From Steroidobacteraceae bacterium (lineage in GTDB: Bacteria > Pseudomonadota > Gammaproteobacteria > Steroidobacterales > Steroidobacteraceae), in NCBI GenBank assembly GCA_019683695.1, contig JADGHX010000005.1, positions 1 through 64,000 of the forward strand: a DNA stretch of 64,000 bases, written 5' to 3'. The translations under genes and the position numbers were made by a program. The notes beneath the pieces were generated by a model. It was not told where the DNA came from. It searched no databases and saw only the letters and a list, made by a program, of their open reading frames with translations. Below, piece after piece: positions 37,223 to 45,655 of the stretch. Every line of letters starts with the position of its first letter. Within the stretch, counting starts at the first letter, position 1.

Positions 37223-38299
37223 TCAGAGCCGCTCCCCGGCGCCGCCCGACGCCACGCGAAAGCGGATGCGGCCGTGGGTCACGGGCACGTGGCCCTTGAG
37301 GTGCGTGGCGCGCCACGCGTCGAAGCCGGCCAGATCGAGCCCCGGCGGCGCCGCGCCCCATGAGTCCCGGTGCAGGTAGGTCCACACGTACTCGCGCAGG
37401 AAACCCGCGGCTTCCACGCGGTCAATGTCGCTGAAATAAGCGGACGCCACGCGTGCATCGGTGTGCCGGAGCGCGCGAAACATGTTCACGGCGGTGGTGC
37501 GGCCATGCACCTCCTCCTCGAACGACGCGTCGCGCTCGCCCGCAGCCGCGGCTCCGCCTTCCTCGCTGACGGCGTACGCGGCCCGTGCAAAGAGATACGC
37601 GAGCCATATCCTGCTTTCCTCCCTCGGTGTGGCCGGATCCCACACGATGGACACTTTCTCCGCGGCCTCGGCCTCGGCTCTGGCGCGGGCGCGTGCGGCG
37701 GCCACGGGTGCCGCGGTGTCGGGGATGGCTTGCCCGAGCGCCTCGAGAATCTCGCCGCGGCTGAGCAGTGCGTCTTCGCCAAGCCCCGGCGCGGCATCGA
37801 ACCGCGCGTCGATGACGAGGCCGTGCGCGGCGGTGAAGATGAGCCATGTGGAGGCCGCGTCCTCACCGTGCCCGACGGTGAAATGCGCCTCACGCGCCAC
37901 TCGGCCGGAACGAGGGCCGAGCGTCACCTCCTTCTCGTACTGCGCCTTCAGGCCGGGCACAGGCGTGGAGGCGATCACGTCCCGCTTGGCTTCCTCGTAA
38001 CGCTGCAACAGGTCCGGCGCGTGCAGGCCATCGGGCATCGACCCTTCACCCAGATCCGTCACGCTGATCTCGAGCGCGAGGCCGAACGCGCGATAGGAAT
38101 AGCTGGCCGAGCGTGCACCCTCCGGGCCGCTGTGCTCGCCGATGAATTCCAGCGGGCCGATGTATTCGGGCAGCGCGAGCCCGCCGATCGAGGTGGTGTG
38201 GACGGGCATGGTGGGCGCAACAGCGCCGGCGGGCAGGGTGAACGGCAACAGCGACAGCGCACCCGCGATCAGCGCGATGGATGGTGTTCTTCTTCTCAA
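37223..38299 (-). CDS. Exported protein of unknown function, 358 residues
   Basis: Signal peptide (about 1-27, IALIAGALSLLPFTLPAGAVA). No family recognised. The N-terminal third has LPEYIGPLEFIGEHSGPEGA and ASYSYRAFGLALEISVTDLG, which suggest a beta-rich fold; the middle (about 190-225) is an Ala/Arg/Glu-rich helix (ARARARAEAEAAEKV); the C-terminal part has helices ending FLREYVWTYLHRDSWG and FDAWRATHLKGHV. It probably sits in the periplasm. It diverges from hemJ with 172 bases between starts and converges with the DUF2214 gene. Confidence 0.75.
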   Translation of the reverse strand: MRRRTPSIALIAGALSLLPFTLPAGAVAPTMPVHTTSIGGLALPEYIGPLEFIGEHSGPEGARSASYSYRAFGLALEISVTDLGEGSMPDGLHAPDLLQRYEEAKRDVIASTPVPGLKAQYEKEVTLGPRSGRVAREAHFTVGHGEDAASTWLIFTAAHGLVIDARFDAAPGLGEDALLSRGEILEALGQAIPDTAAPVAAARARARAEAEAAEKVSIVWDPATPREESRIWLAYLFARAAYAVSEEGGAAAAGERDASFEEEVHGRTTAVNMFRALRHTDARVASAYFSDIDRVEAAGFLREYVWTYLHRDSWGAAPPGLDLAGFDAWRATHLKGHVPVTHGRIRFRVASGGAGERL

Positions 38300-38471
38300 T
38301 CGATCCCCCCCGGTTCAACGAGACCGGGAAGGTGCAACGGGCGTGCCGGACGTGCGCACGCCTTGCACGGCGGCCACTTAGGCACTGGCACGCGTCTTGT
38401 GTGCGGTCGTCCTGTCAACCTTTTCGACAGCCTCGGCGCCGCGCGACGGCAGTGAATTACAATCGCGGCCC

Positions 38472-38897
38472 ATGCTGATCTGGCTCAAGGCGTTCCACGT
38501 CATCTTCGTCGTCACCTGGTTCGCGGGGCTGTTCTATCTGCCGAGGCTGTTCGTCTATCACGCGTCCGCGAAGGATGCCGTCAGTCTCGAGCGCTTCGTG
38601 GTCATGGAGCGGCGACTCTACGGGATCACGACCATCGGCGGTGCGCTCGCCATCCTGTTCGGCGTGAGCATGATCGTCGTGCAGCCTCAGTACCTCTCGG
38701 CAGGGTGGCTGCGCGCGAAACTGGTACTGGTCGTGCTGCTCATCGGCTACCAGCACATGTGCCGAGCGCTCATGCGCGCGTTCCGCGAGGGCCGCAACAC
38801 CCGGTCGGATCGCTGGTATCGCTGGTTCAATGAAGCCCCAGCCCTGCTGCTCATTGCGATCGTGATTCTCGCGGTGGTGAAGCCCTCTTTCGGCTGA
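38472..38897 (+). CDS. hemJ: HemJ-type protoporphyrinogen IX oxidase
   Basis: ATG 38472 gives MLIWLKAFHVIFVVTWFAG, the canonical N-terminus; the longer frame from 38397 is not supported. 141 residues with four membrane helices. Conserved HemJ (UPF0093) residues include His in AFHVIF, W and FAGLFYLPRLFVYHA, and MERRLYGITT. HemJ oxidises protoporphyrinogen IX to protoporphyrin IX, the penultimate heme step, with quinone as likely acceptor, at the inner membrane. It is common in Proteobacteria lacking HemG. An imperfect sigma-54-like element (38386-38401) lies 71 bases upstream of the ATG. A hairpin with its stop in the loop follows. Confidence 0.93.
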   Translation: MLIWLKAFHVIFVVTWFAGLFYLPRLFVYHASAKDAVSLERFVVMERRLYGITTIGGALAILFGVSMIVVQPQYLSAGWLRAKLVLVVLLIGYQHMCRALMRAFREGRNTRSDRWYRWFNEAPALLLIAIVILAVVKPSFG

Positions 38898-38905
38898 GCC
38901 CCGAA
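38889..38905. terminator. Weak stem around the hemJ stop codon
   Basis: TTCGG (38889-38893) and CCGAA (38901-38905) can pair around a 7-base loop that contains the TGA stop (38895-38897). An inner GGC/GCC pair is possible. It is in the 12-base gap of the convergent hemJ and tonB pair. Small and unproven. Confidence 0.3.
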
Positions 38906-38909
38906 CGCA

Positions 38910-39518
38910 TCACCCCTGCTCGAGCTTGAATTGCACCTGCACCCGGGTCCAGGACTCCACGGGTTGCCCGGCCTGCATCGCCGGCTGAAACACCCATTTG
39001 CGAATGGCCGTCACTGCGGCCTCATCCAGCCGCGGGAAGCCCGTGCTGCTCAACACTTCAACATCGATGGGCCGTCCGTTCGCGTCGACGAGCACGCGGT
39101 ACACACCCACGCCCTCCTCTCCCGCGCGCCGGGACTGCGGCGGGTACACGGGATTGACGCGGCGGTCCACCTTCATGTTGGCCGTCTCGCCCACCGGCTG
39201 CGGCGGGCTGGGCTCGCTGACGGGCGCGGTGATCGCGGCGGGCGCCGGCTCTTCGACCGGCACTTCCACGACGGGCACCGTGTCCTCGATCGGCATGCGA
39301 TCGAGTGTCGGCTCCGCCAGCTCCGGCTTGATCACCGGGACAGGCTGGCTTTGCGTCTCCTCGGGAACATCGATGATCACCGCATCCATGCGAGGCGCGG
39401 CGGTGGGGAATTCGACGATGCCGAGGCTGGTGGCGATCGCATAGATCAGCACGGCGTGCGCCACCACGACGACGACACCAACCGGTCCACGCTGCAAAAT
39501 ACCTGGCTTGCTCTGCAT
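38910..39518 (-). CDS. TonB-family energy transducer
   Basis: 202 residues. One N-terminal membrane helix (about 11-33, GPVGVVVVVAHAVLIYAIATS) anchors it in the inner membrane. A Pro/Glu/Val-rich periplasmic spacer (about 55-112) follows. The C-terminal TonB domain (about 118-200) has VNPVYPPQSRRAGEEGVGVYRVLVDANGRP, then SSTGFPRLDEAAVTAIRKWVFQPA. TonB moves proton-motive energy from ExbBD to outer-membrane receptors such as the one at 2137. No exbB or exbD is nearby. The SLGIVEF-type segment after the membrane helix is short. Function is clear. Confidence 0.92.
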   Translation of the reverse strand: MQSKPGILQRGPVGVVVVVAHAVLIYAIATSLGIVEFPTAAPRMDAVIIDVPEETQSQPVPVIKPELAEPTLDRMPIEDTVPVVEVPVEEPAPAAITAPVSEPSPPQPVGETANMKVDRRVNPVYPPQSRRAGEEGVGVYRVLVDANGRPIDVEVLSSTGFPRLDEAAVTAIRKWVFQPAMQAGQPVESWTRVQVQFKLEQG

Positions 39519-39864
39519 GCCAGGGCCCTCCTTCGGGCGCTGCCCAGTCTCCCTTCTGAGCGAGTAACGCGGCGAAGCGTTCCGGGTTCGGAGCGATTTT
39601 CGCGAGTTTCCGCGTTGATTCGCGTGTTCCTACCGCGCCGTCGGACTTCCTCCTACACGGATGTTCCGGGCGCTGAAGGGACGGCCGCTGCCCCAGTTGC
39701 GTGCAGCCGACGCACCAGCAGCGGGCATGTCACTGCAGCCTGTTGGAACGAGCACGCAACTTTGCGCGAGCGTGAAAGTCTCGGTGCACGTTCTGTGATG
39801 AGCGCCATCAGCTCACCTGCCGCACATTGCTAGGGTGGCGTAACATTTTTGATGCTTCGAGTTC
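39519..39864. other. Gene-free divergent intergenic region, 346 bases
   Basis: It separates tonB from the GGDEF-EAL gene. Frames here have no domain. No strong promoter, terminator or dyad was seen. A TAACAT at 39841-39846 lies about 20 bases before the GGDEF-EAL ATG, but without a -35 partner. Confidence 0.55.
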
Positions 39865-42081
39865 ATGAGCACAGCCGATCACTCGCGGCGCTCGGCCGCG
39901 CGCCTTTCTGAAGACATCCTGCACTCGTGGAGCGGCTTGCCGGACGGCGTCAGCCCCAGCCCGCGCGAGTCGAATGTGCCTTCCGCGCGCGAGCTCGAGT
40001 ACATGCGCATGCTGAAGACGTTGCTCGGCAACGTGGACGGCATGGTCTACCGCTGCCGCGACGATGCGCACTGGACGATGGAGTTCGTCAGCGAGGGCTG
40101 CGAGCGCGTCACCGGCTATCAGCCTCGTGATCTCATGGGCAACGGACGCATCACCTACGAGTCGATCACGCACCCGGAGGACAAGACGTGGGTGCGCGAA
40201 GCGGTGCGCAGCGCGCTCGCGGCGCGCACGCGCTTCGATCTCGAGTACCGCATCCTGCATGCCGATGGCGGCGTTCGCTGGGTGTGGGAGCGCGGCACGG
40301 GCGTGCTCGATGAGCACGGCCGCGTGATCGCGATCGAAGGGCTCATTCAGGACGTCACGGCACGCCGCGACGCGGTGCAGGCGCTGCGCGAAGCGGAGCG
40401 CCGCTATCGCGGCCTCTTCGACAACGCCATCGAAGGCATCTTCCGCACGACGCCCGACGGGCACTACCTCGATGCGAACCCGGCGCTCGCGAACATCTAC
40501 GGCTTCAGCTCTCCGCAGGAGCTGATGGACTCATTGCGCGACATCGGCCGGCAGCTCTATGTCGACCCGCAGCGGCGCGAGGAATTCATGCGCATCATGC
40601 GGGCACGCGGCTCGGTGACCGGCTTCGAGTCGCAGGTGTACCGCAAGAACGGCGACATCATCTGGATTTCCGAGAACGCGCGGGCGCTGTTCGATGCCTC
40701 CGGAACGTGCGTGGGTTACGAGGGCACGGTCGAGGACATCACCGAGCGCAAGCGCTATCAGGCGCGCATCGAGCAGCAGGCAAACTACGACACGCTCACC
40801 GGCCTTGCGAACCGCTCGCTCCTGCAGGATCGGCTCGAGCAGGCGCTGCTCACCGCCGCGACCTACCGGACGAAGCTCGCGGTGGTGTTCGTCGATCTGG
40901 ACCGGTTCAAGCTCATCAACGACAGTCTCGGGCATCACGTCGGCGACGAGCTGCTGAAAGTGATGGCGGGGCGGCTCGAGTCCTGCGTTCGCGAGTGCGA
41001 CACGGTCGCGCGCCTCGGCGGCGACGAGTTCGTCGTGCTCGTCACCGGCCAGAGCGCGGCGGATCAGGTGCGCAGTGTCGTTGAGCGCATGCTCACCGTG
41101 GTGTCGCAGCCGTGGGTCACCGAGCACGGCGAATTCAACGTGAGTTGCAGCATCGGCGTGGCCCTCTTTCCGAACGACGGCACCGATGCGCAGACGCTTC
41201 TCAAGCACGCCGACTCGGCCATGTATCGCGCCAAGGAGAGCGGCCGGAACAACTTCCAGTTCTTCACACGTGAGCTGAACACGCTCATGACGGAGCGGCT
41301 GGAGCTCGAGTCGCGCCTGCGCCGCGCGCTCGAGCGCAATCAGTTCCTCCTGCACTACCAGCCCCGCGTGGACCTCACGAGCGGGCGCATCATCGGCGCC
41401 GAAGCGCTGATCCGATGGCAACTGCCCGACCAGGGCCTCGTCGCACCCGGGCGCTTCATTCCGCTGGCCGAGGAGACCGGACTCATCGTGCCGATCGGCA
41501 AGTGGGTGCTGAAGGCCGCCTGCGCGCAGAACCGGCGCTGGCAGGACGAGGGTCGCGAGCCCATCGTGGTCTCGGTGAATGTCTCGGCGCGGCAGTTCCG
41601 CCAGGACAATCTCGTGCGCACGGTCGCCGAGGTGCTGCAGGAGACGGGACTCGAGCCGCGCTATCTGGAGCTCGAGCTCACGGAGAGCATGGTGATGCAC
41701 GATCCGGCGCAACTCGTGGCCATGCTGGGCGAGCTGAAGCGACTCGGCGTGCACATCGCGGTGGATGACTTCGGCACGGGCTACTCGAGCCTGAGCTACC
41801 TCAAGCGCTTCCCCGTGGATCGGCTGAAGGTCGATCGATCCTTCGTGGAGCATCTCGCGACCGATGCGGACGATGCGTCGATCGTGCGCGCCATCATCAC
41901 GCTCGGGCACAACCTGGGACTGAAGGTCGTGGCCGAAGGCGTGGAGATGCCCCAACAGGTGTCGTTCCTGCAGACGCATCACTGCGATGAGGCGCAGGGC
42001 TTTCTCTTCGGCCGGCCGGTCGGGGCGGACGCCCTGGCGCAGCTCCTGGGTCGGCGCATCGCGCCCGGCGTGGAGGCGTGA
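39865..42081 (+). CDS. PAS-PAS-GGDEF-EAL cyclic-di-GMP enzyme
   Basis: 738 residues, no membrane helix. Two PAS-PAC modules cover about 45-295 (VDGMVYRCRDDAHWTMEFVS; GIFRTTPDGHYLDANPALANIYGF). The GGDEF domain starts DTLTGLANRSLLQDRL and has active-site G385-G-D-E-F389 with an intact inhibitory RxxD I-site (R376-ECD379). The EAL domain has E513AL, NVSARQF, ELTESMV, DDFGTGYSSLSYLKRFPVDRLKVDRSFV and AEGVE, all residues expected for phosphodiesterase activity. So both synthesis and breakdown of c-di-GMP look possible, with PAS sensing input. It is monocistronic and ends before a strong terminator that serves fhs. Confidence 0.94.
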   Translation: MSTADHSRRSAARLSEDILHSWSGLPDGVSPSPRESNVPSARELEYMRMLKTLLGNVDGMVYRCRDDAHWTMEFVSEGCERVTGYQPRDLMGNGRITYESITHPEDKTWVREAVRSALAARTRFDLEYRILHADGGVRWVWERGTGVLDEHGRVIAIEGLIQDVTARRDAVQALREAERRYRGLFDNAIEGIFRTTPDGHYLDANPALANIYGFSSPQELMDSLRDIGRQLYVDPQRREEFMRIMRARGSVTGFESQVYRKNGDIIWISENARALFDASGTCVGYEGTVEDITERKRYQARIEQQANYDTLTGLANRSLLQDRLEQALLTAATYRTKLAVVFVDLDRFKLINDSLGHHVGDELLKVMAGRLESCVRECDTVARLGGDEFVVLVTGQSAADQVRSVVERMLTVVSQPWVTEHGEFNVSCSIGVALFPNDGTDAQTLLKHADSAMYRAKESGRNNFQFFTRELNTLMTERLELESRLRRALERNQFLLHYQPRVDLTSGRIIGAEALIRWQLPDQGLVAPGRFIPLAEETGLIVPIGKWVLKAACAQNRRWQDEGREPIVVSVNVSARQFRQDNLVRTVAEVLQETGLEPRYLELELTESMVMHDPAQLVAMLGELKRLGVHIAVDDFGTGYSSLSYLKRFPVDRLKVDRSFVEHLATDADDASIVRAIITLGHNLGLKVVAEGVEMPQQVSFLQTHHCDEAQGFLFGRPVGADALAQLLGRRIAPGVEA

Positions 42082-42101
42082 GGCGCTCCTTGCCTGTATC
42101 C

Positions 42102-42136
42102 AAAAAAGAAGGCCGGACCTGAAGCGGTCCGGCCTT
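42102..42136 (-). terminator. Intrinsic terminator of fhs
   Basis: A perfect 11-bp stem, AAGGCCGGACC (42109-42119) and GGTCCGGCCTT (42126-42136), has loop TGAAGC. Read on the minus strand it is followed by C then six T (the AAAAAA at 42102-42107). It lies 27 bases beyond the fhs stop. The stem could also stop the convergent GGDEF-EAL transcript. Confidence 0.85.
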
Positions 42137-42162
42137 CGCAGGCGTCTTCGCGACGCGGGCGG

Positions 42163-43845
42163 TCAGAACAGTCCGACGATCTTCCCGCTCTCGTCCACGT
42201 CGATGTTGTTGGCCGCCGGCACCTTCGGCAGGCCGGGCATCGTCATGATGTCGCCGCAGATCATCACGATGAACTCCGCGCCGGCGGCGAGCCGCACTTC
42301 GCGGATGTTCACCACGTGCCCCGACGGCGCACCGAGTAGCTTCGGGTCCGTGGAGAACGAGTACTGCGTCTTCGCCACGCACACCGGGTAGTGCCCGTAG
42401 CCGGACTCCTGGTAGTGCTTGATCTGCTGACGCACCTTGCTGTCGGCCGTGATGTCGCTCGCGCCGTAGATCTTCGTGGCAACGGCCTTCATCTTGTCCC
42501 ACAGCGACAGGTTGTCGTCGTAGACGAACTTGAAGTTGCTCGGCTGCTCGCACAGCCGGACCACTTCCTTCGCCACCTCGATCGCGCCCTTGCCGCCTTC
42601 GGCGAAGTGCCGCGCCAGGATGATCTTCACGCCGAGGTGAGACAGCTTCTCCTGCATGAGCTTGATCTCGGCGTCCGTGTCCTCGGCGCGCTGGTTGATG
42701 GACACGACGGTGGGCAGACCGTAGTGGTCGCGCACGTTGTGGATGTGGCGCTCGAGGTTCACGAGGCCCTTCTCCAGCGCGGCGAGATTCTCCTTGCCGA
42801 CCTCCGCAACGGGCACGCCGCCGTGGTACTTGAGCGCGCGCACGGTGGCGACGATGACGGCCGCCGAGGGCTTGAGGCCCGCCTTGCGGCACTTGATGTC
42901 GACGAACTTCTCGGCGCCGAGGTCCGCACCGAAGCCGCCTTCGGTGACCACGTAGTCGGCAAGTTTCAGCGCCGTCTTCGTGGCCATGACGGAGTTGCAG
43001 CCGTGCGCGATGTTCGCGAACGGACCGCCATGGATGAAGGCCGGATTGTTCTCGAGCGTCTGCACGAGGTTCGGCGCGAGCGCATCGCGCAGCAGCGCGG
43101 TCATGGCGCCGTGGGCGTTCAGGTCGCGCGCACGAATGGGCTTCTGATCGCGCGTGTAGCCGACCACGATGTTGCCCAGGCGCTCTTTCAGATCCTTCAC
43201 GCTCGTGGCGAGGCAGAAGATGGCCATGACTTCCGAGGCCACGACGATGTCGAACCCGTCCTGACGGGGATAGCCGTTGCCCGGGCCGCCGAGGCCGATC
43301 GTGATGTCACGCAGCGCGCGGTCGTTCACGTCCACCACACGCCGCCAGGTGATCCGGCGCACGTCGAAGCCGAGCGCGTTGCCCTGGTGAATGTGGTTGT
43401 CGATGAGCGCCGCGAGCAGGTTGTTCGCCAGCGCGATCGCCGCGAAGTCGCCCGTGAAATGGAGGTTGATGTCCTCCATCGGCACGACCTGCGCGTAGCC
43501 GCCGCCGGCGGCGCCGCCCTTCATGCCGAACACGGGCCCGAGGGCCGGCTCGCGCAGACAGATGATGGCCTTCTTGCCGAGATGGTTGAGCGCATCGCCG
43601 AGGCCCACCGTCGTGGTGGTCTTGCCCTCACCCGCCGGGGTGGGGGAGATGGCCGTGACCAGCACGAGCTTGCCGTCGGGGCGGCTCTGCAGCTGCTCGA
43701 TGTAATCGAGCGAGAGCTTCGCCTTGTATCGGCCGTAGGGCTCGAGATTTTCCTCGTCGATGCCGAGCTTCTTCGCGATCTCGGTGATCCGCTTCATTTT
43801 CGCCGCTTGGGCGATCTCGATGTTGCTCTTCAAAAGGGGACCCAC
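42163..43845 (-). CDS. fhs: Formate--tetrahydrofolate ligase
   Basis: 560 residues, full length for the family. N-terminal [25 protein letters not shown], the P-loop [20 protein letters not shown], the signature [29 protein letters not shown] and [13 protein letters not shown] are all present; the C-terminus has [17 protein letters not shown]. It makes 10-formyl-THF from formate, THF and ATP in the cytoplasm, feeding purine and one-carbon metabolism. It stands alone with its own terminator. The start ATG 43845 is preceded by GGGTGGGTCCC; no clear promoter was identified. Confidence 0.96.
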   Translation of the reverse strand: MGPLLKSNIEIAQAAKMKRITEIAKKLGIDEENLEPYGRYKAKLSLDYIEQLQSRPDGKLVLVTAISPTPAGEGKTTTTVGLGDALNHLGKKAIICLREPALGPVFGMKGGAAGGGYAQVVPMEDINLHFTGDFAAIALANNLLAALIDNHIHQGNALGFDVRRITWRRVVDVNDRALRDITIGLGGPGNGYPRQDGFDIVVASEVMAIFCLATSVKDLKERLGNIVVGYTRDQKPIRARDLNAHGAMTALLRDALAPNLVQTLENNPAFIHGGPFANIAHGCNSVMATKTALKLADYVVTEGGFGADLGAEKFVDIKCRKAGLKPSAAVIVATVRALKYHGGVPVAEVGKENLAALEKGLVNLERHIHNVRDHYGLPTVVSINQRAEDTDAEIKLMQEKLSHLGVKIILARHFAEGGKGAIEVAKEVVRLCEQPSNFKFVYDDNLSLWDKMKAVATKIYGASDITADSKVRQQIKHYQESGYGHYPVCVAKTQYSFSTDPKLLGAPSGHVVNIREVRLAAGAEFIVMICGDIMTMPGLPKVPAANNIDVDESGKIVGLF

Positions 43846-44112
43846 CCGCCGTTGAAATGGGGGCGCACTCTATCATCCATCGCCGGGCTTGCGGCAGACC
43901 GCGAGGCGGTCGGGCCGCGTCGTGAAATCGCAGCGCTCGCGTTGCGGCCACGCCGCCGGTCCGAATACCGCACCGGGGGCGGTTCGCAGCCGATGCCGGG
44001 CGGCTCGTGGCGGCGGCAGCGGTGCGCGCCGGCCCTCCCCGGCGGCGGGACACCGGGTGAGGCGCCGCCCCGGGGCGACAAGATTAGTTCGATAGCAACC
44101 TATCTTTCCGCT

Positions 44113-45159
44113 TTAGCGCGGCTGCAGGCGCGCGCCTGCCAGAAGGCCGAAGAGCGGGCGCGCCGGCCGCGGCGGCAACCGCGCCACGTCCGCGCCGGCC
44201 TCCTCCGGCCCGGCACAGGCGCGCCGCGGCTCGCCGTCCACGCGCTCGAGCGCGAGGGCCACCTCCTCCGGCGAGAGCCACGTGCCGTTCGCCGGCTCCA
44301 GGGCCTGCGCCTCACGCCCCCGGATCTCCACGATGGGCGCGCCCGGCCGCTCGCGGTCCCGACGGACGAGATCGCCCGTGTCGAAGCGGATGAGCGGCAC
44401 CGCGCCCGCCTCCAGGTCCGTGATGACCAACCGTTCGAACGGGCTGCCCGCCCCGACAGGCAGGAATTCGACGTGAAAATCGCGCTCCAGCACTTCGTAC
44501 GCCGCGCGCCCCGGACGCGTGTACGCGATCAATCCCACGTCGTGAATGCTGTAGAAATCCGCAACGCGCGCGCTGAACGCCGATTCGAGCAGCGCGCGCT
44601 GCGCATCCGTCAGCTGCTCCGCGGTGCTGATGACGAGCCGCGGCCGGAACCTCACCTCGGGGGTCGTGAGCATCCGACGCGCAATGCGCAGAAGCGAGCT
44701 CAGTGGGCCGTAGAGCACCTGGGGCCGCGTGCGCACGAATTTCGCGAACACATCGGCTTCGGGTGCGCGCGAATCGATACACGTCCAGCGCATCAACGCC
44801 GCGCCCGCCGGAAAAGGCGGCTCCATGATCAGCATGAGGCGCTCACCCGGGCTGTATCCCACGTCCCGGAGCGCACGCACGAACCGCTTGCGCCGGCGGC
44901 GCAATGCCGCATGGTCTGCCGGCAGCTCGCCCGGCTGCACGGACGCTGCGTCCAGCGTGCGCCCGAGGAAGCGCTGATCGATGCGCAACTCGGCGGGGCA
45001 CGCCAGCAGGTCCGCTTTGCGGACCACAGGCAGGAATTCGAGGTGCACGGCGGAGGCGATGCGCGTGAGATCCACGCCAGCGGCGCGCCAATGCTGCCGA
45101 TAGAACGGCACGTGTTCGACGGCATCCAGAAGTATCCGGTGAAGTCGTATCGCGTTCAT
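44113..45159 (-). CDS. PaaK/CapK-like adenylate-forming protein, short and lacking the P-loop
   Basis: ATG 45159 (MNAIRLHRILLDAVEHVPFYRQHW) is chosen because it starts at the conserved family N-terminus. 348 residues against about 430 in phenylacetate-CoA ligases. Clear family parts: PFYRQHWRAAGVDL, LPVVRKADL, VLYGPLSSLLRIARR, RLVISTAEQLTDAQRALLESAF, and RFDTGDLVRR. The Ser/Thr/Gly-rich ATP motif (STSGSTG) expected after ASVQPGE is absent and replaced by a run of Arg (ALRRRRKRF). The C-terminal part is also short and its last 40 residues look unlike the family. It may be a degenerate relic or a non-catalytic relative. It stands between fhs and a hybrid kinase. Confidence 0.75.
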   Translation of the reverse strand: MNAIRLHRILLDAVEHVPFYRQHWRAAGVDLTRIASAVHLEFLPVVRKADLLACPAELRIDQRFLGRTLDAASVQPGELPADHAALRRRRKRFVRALRDVGYSPGERLMLIMEPPFPAGAALMRWTCIDSRAPEADVFAKFVRTRPQVLYGPLSSLLRIARRMLTTPEVRFRPRLVISTAEQLTDAQRALLESAFSARVADFYSIHDVGLIAYTRPGRAAYEVLERDFHVEFLPVGAGSPFERLVITDLEAGAVPLIRFDTGDLVRRDRERPGAPIVEIRGREAQALEPANGTWLSPEEVALALERVDGEPRRACAGPEEAGADVARLPPRPARPLFGLLAGARLQPR

Positions 45160-45655
45160 GTTTGTGCTTCCGTGACGAGATCGCCTGCAGATGCCGGCAC
45201 CCGCGCATGCGAGTGCCCGCGGATTTGACAGAAGACCGCTGAATGGCCGGACCACGCGGCCCGCGCATCCTGTTCAGTGAGGAGAATCCCCGTGCCTTCC
45301 CCAGTTCGGATTCGTTTTGGGCGTGCCTGTTGCACCTCCCGTGCCACACGTCACGGGCGGCGGCGGCGGCTGTGAGCGGGTGTTTCCGGGTACTGCCTGC
45401 GCCCGGCGCGTGTACGAAAGGCACAGTGCGTGTAAAGACGCGCACTACAGATTCCCGGACACGGACCGATAACCGAAGGCCGGCCGCGCGTCTCGTGCGA
45501 ACTGCCCCAGTGCATGGCGTGCCCCGCTGCGAAGGGTGTCACAGATGCACTGCCCGACTCGCAAGCGCGCGTGCCGGCAAGTAGCGCATTGCGGTTAGTA
45601 CTGACGACTCGCACACAGACGTCCGCAACGTCGGACGGCGAGACTCCCCGACTCC
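45160..45655. other. Gene-free divergent intergenic region, 496 bases
   Basis: It holds the control regions of the PaaK-like gene and a hybrid kinase. Frames are not gene-like. A near-perfect stem GTGCGTGT (45426-45433) with ACGCGCAC (45438-45445) and loop AAAG is visible but has no T-tract. No RNA gene or clear promoter was recognised. Confidence 0.55.

Noticed and set aside
38386-38401. TGGCACGCGTCTTGTG, resembling a sigma-54 promoter upstream of hemJ
   Set aside because: The -24 element is perfect but the required GC at -12 reads GT, and hemJ is normally constitutive. Kept out of the feature list.
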